DNA of 7,163 bases from Acidobacteriota bacterium (GTDB lineage: Bacteria > Acidobacteriota > Terriglobia > Acidiferrales > UBA7541). Shown piece after piece: positions 5,020-7,163 of this stretch. The notes beneath the pieces were generated by a model. That model was given only the letters and a program-made list of their open reading frames with translations, searched no databases and had not been told where the DNA came from. The number at the start of each line of letters is the position of its first letter. Within the stretch, counting starts at the first letter, position 1. The stretch covers positions 1 through 7,163 of the forward strand of contig PKWH01000291.1 of assembly GCA_003131985.1 (NCBI GenBank), read 5' to 3'. A program made the position numbers and the translations under genes.

Positions 5020-7146
5020 GTGACCGATCCCATCGAAAATCGATTGAAGGATTCCACTAGCCCCTATCTGCGCTCCGCGGCGCATCAGCCGGTGGACTGG
5101 CACGAATGGGGCGAAGAGGCGTTTGCGCGCGCGCGGGCCGAAAACAAACCGATCCTGCTCGATATCGGCGCGGTTTGGTGCCATTGGTGCCACGTGATTG
5201 ACCGCGAGAGTTACGAAAATCCAGAAATCGCGGCAGTAATTAATCGCTTTTACGTTCCGGTGAAAGTGGACCGCGACGAACGCCCCGACGTCGATTCGCG
5301 CTACCAATCCGCAATCAGCGCAATTTCCGGGCAGGGCGGCTGGCCTTTGACTGCGTTCCTTACGCCCGATGGAAAGCCGTTTTTCGGCGGCACTTATTTC
5401 CCGCCCGAAGACGCGATGGGGCGCCCGGGTTTCAAACGCATCCTGGCTTCGATTGCTGAGGCTTTCAAGACGCGGCGAGCTGAAGTGGACACGTCCGCTG
5501 TGGCGCTGGAAGAAGCGGTCGCCAAGGCGGAAGTCTTTCGTGCAGCGCGGGGCGATTTCGATGCTGGGATTGTGGATGCGGTTGTCGAATCGGCGCTACA
5601 TCTCTTCGACGAACGCAACGGCGGTTTTGGGCAATCGCCGAAGTTCCCGCACGCGAGCGCTGTGGATTTGTTGCTTGAGCGCTACCAGTCAACACGCGAT
5701 CCGCATTTGCTGCATGTTGCAGAGCGCACGCTGGAAGCCATGGCGCTGGGAGGCGTTTACGACCAGCTCGGCGGCGGATTTCATCGCTACTCGGTGGACG
5801 AACGCTGGTGCGTGCCGCACTTCGAAAAAATGACGTACGACAATTCAGAGTTGCTGAAGAATTTTCTGCACGGCTACCAAGTGACGCGCAAGCCTCTTTT
5901 CCGCGAAACAGCGGAAGGAATTATTTCTTGGGTGAACGAGGTGCTATCCGATCAAGCGCGCGGTGGATTCTACGCGAGCCAGGATGCGGACCAGACTCTT
6001 GACGACGACGGCGATTATTTCACCTGGACGCAGGCGGAGGTGCGTGCGGCGCTTTCAGCTGAAGAATCACGCGCGGCGGAACTGTACTATGACGTCGGCA
6101 AGCGCGGAGAAATGCATCACAACCCGGAGAAGAATGTTCTGTGGGTCGCATCGAGGGTCGATGAGATCGCCGCGAAGATGGGGCTCGACGAATCGAACGC
6201 GCGAATTCTGTTAGCTCGCGCGAAAGGGAAATTGCTTACGGTGCGGCGCGAGAGGCATCCCACGCCGGCGATTGACACGACCATCTACGTTGGATGGAAT
6301 GCGATGTTTGTTTCTGCGTATCTCGAAGCCGCGCGCGTCCTGGGCCGCAAAGATTGCCGTCAGTTCGCGCTCAAAACATTGGATCGCCTGATCGCGGAGG
6401 CTTGGGATGAATCCAAAGGTTTCCTGCATCGCGTGGGTGGCCCGCGATTGGAAGGCGCGCTCGATGACCAGATTTTCGCGGCGGCTGCGCTGCTCGACGC
6501 ATACGAAACGACGCTTGAGACTAAATACTTCGAAAAGGCTGAACGCACCATGCGCCTTGCCGTGGAACGCTTCGGCGATCCTGACGGCGGCGGATTCTTC
6601 GATCGCGCGAAAGACGCTCCGCCGATGGGCGGACTCGAAGTGCGGCGCAAACCGCTTCAGGATTCGCCCACGCCGGGGACAAACTCCGTTGCGGTGATCG
6701 TTCTCGACAGGCTTTATGCATTCACAGGCGAGAGACTCTACCGGGATTGGGCGGAGAAAACTTTGGAAGCGTTCGTCGGCTTGATTCCGCAGTACGGATT
6801 ATTCGCCGCCACATATGGTCTTGCAGCGCTGCTGCATTCGCGCCATCCAATTCAAGTGGTTGTGCTTGGCTCTGCTGGTGATCCGAGAGCTGCCGAACTT
6901 GAAAAGGCTGCGAACGAAATTTATCGCTTCGGCAAAGCGGTTTTGCGCGTCACTCCCGAACGGTTGGCGTCCGCATCGCTGGCTCCAGCGCTCAGCGAAA
7001 CTCTTCCGCATCTCGATGCCTCAAAGCCGCAAGCGCTCGTCTGCATCGAGACTACCTGCCACCCTCCCGTCACTAGCTCCGAAAAGTTGAAGGCACTACT
7101 CACTGAAGTCGCCTCGGCTGCTTCCGGTGCAGCAACCGCGCCATAA
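5020..7146 (+). CDS. Thioredoxin-domain DUF255 protein, YyaL/SPATA20 family
   Basis: A 708-residue cytosolic protein with two parts. The N-terminal thioredoxin-like domain (about 1-165) has the family signature SPYLRSAAHQPVDW (14-27), the CHWC pair (C54, C57) in AVWCHWCHVIDRESY, VDRDERPDVD (83-92), GQGGWPL (104-110) and GGTYFPPED (123-131). An (alpha/alpha)6-barrel region resembling N-acylglucosamine 2-epimerases and six-hairpin glycosidases follows (about 180-605): GGFGQSPKFPH (201-211), VPHFEKMTYDN (265-275) and GGFYASQDAD (315-324). The tail carries C675 and C680, in the usual family position. The family's activity is not established; a redox or sugar-related role is inferred from folds. 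Unlike the common DDK...SWNG motif, this protein has DTT and GWNA (419-427). The start is GTG: TGA at 5011-5013 closes the frame upstream, and GAGG at 5012-5015, four bases before it, is a close Shine-Dalgarno. The length is normal and the gene is complete. Confidence 0.93.
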   Translation: MTDPIENRLKDSTSPYLRSAAHQPVDWHEWGEEAFARARAENKPILLDIGAVWCHWCHVIDRESYENPEIAAVINRFYVPVKVDRDERPDVDSRYQSAISAISGQGGWPLTAFLTPDGKPFFGGTYFPPEDAMGRPGFKRILASIAEAFKTRRAEVDTSAVALEEAVAKAEVFRAARGDFDAGIVDAVVESALHLFDERNGGFGQSPKFPHASAVDLLLERYQSTRDPHLLHVAERTLEAMALGGVYDQLGGGFHRYSVDERWCVPHFEKMTYDNSELLKNFLHGYQVTRKPLFRETAEGIISWVNEVLSDQARGGFYASQDADQTLDDDGDYFTWTQAEVRAALSAEESRAAELYYDVGKRGEMHHNPEKNVLWVASRVDEIAAKMGLDESNARILLARAKGKLLTVRRERHPTPAIDTTIYVGWNAMFVSAYLEAARVLGRKDCRQFALKTLDRLIAEAWDESKGFLHRVGGPRLEGALDDQIFAAAALLDAYETTLETKYFEKAERTMRLAVERFGDPDGGGFFDRAKDAPPMGGLEVRRKPLQDSPTPGTNSVAVIVLDRLYAFTGERLYRDWAEKTLEAFVGLIPQYGLFAATYGLAALLHSRHPIQVVVLGSAGDPRAAELEKAANEIYRFGKAVLRVTPERLASASLAPALSETLPHLDASKPQALVCIETTCHPPVTSSEKLKALLTEVASAASGAATAP

Positions 7147-7163
7147 TTACGAAATGCACTGAA

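Overview
The window is ordinary chromosomal DNA, moderately GC-rich and densely coding, from a bacterium. It is probably an acidobacterium: the secreted protein at 439-1320 resembles a hypothetical-protein family I associate with that phylum, and the MoaA and YyaL-type proteins read like acidobacterial versions. That assignment is inference from remembered family resemblance, not a search. I see no insertion sequence, phage gene, CRISPR array, tRNA or rRNA.

Layout, left to right. (1) An acylphosphatase gene on the minus strand (1-236), cut at its 3' end by the window edge. (2) A 202-bp divergent intergenic region, then a secreted, probably periplasmic, LolA-like protein with proline-rich ends (439-1320, plus). 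(3) A MarC-family inner-membrane protein (1422-2084, plus). (4) Converging on it after 17 bp, a saccharopine-dehydrogenase-like Rossmann oxidoreductase on the minus strand (2102-3262). (5) A 189-bp divergent intergenic region, then three plus-strand genes: moaA (3452-4432), a DUF2203 protein (4529-4975), and a large thioredoxin-domain/DUF255 protein of the YyaL/SPATA20 family (5020-7146). The last 17 bases are non-coding.

Only moaA has a precisely known pathway: first step of molybdenum cofactor synthesis, GTP to 3',8-cyclo-7,8-dihydro-GTP. The three right-hand genes are co-oriented with gaps of 96 and 44 bp and could be co-transcribed, but no other cofactor gene is visible and a functional link is not shown. 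The other genes look like unrelated housekeeping or conserved-hypothetical loci. No intergenic stretch exceeds about 200 bp.

I found no convincing undescribed system. The points worth a second look are modest: the edge-truncated acylphosphatase, the lineage-specific secreted protein, substitutions in a conserved motif of the YyaL-type protein, and the moaA-DUF2203-YyaL neighbourhood.
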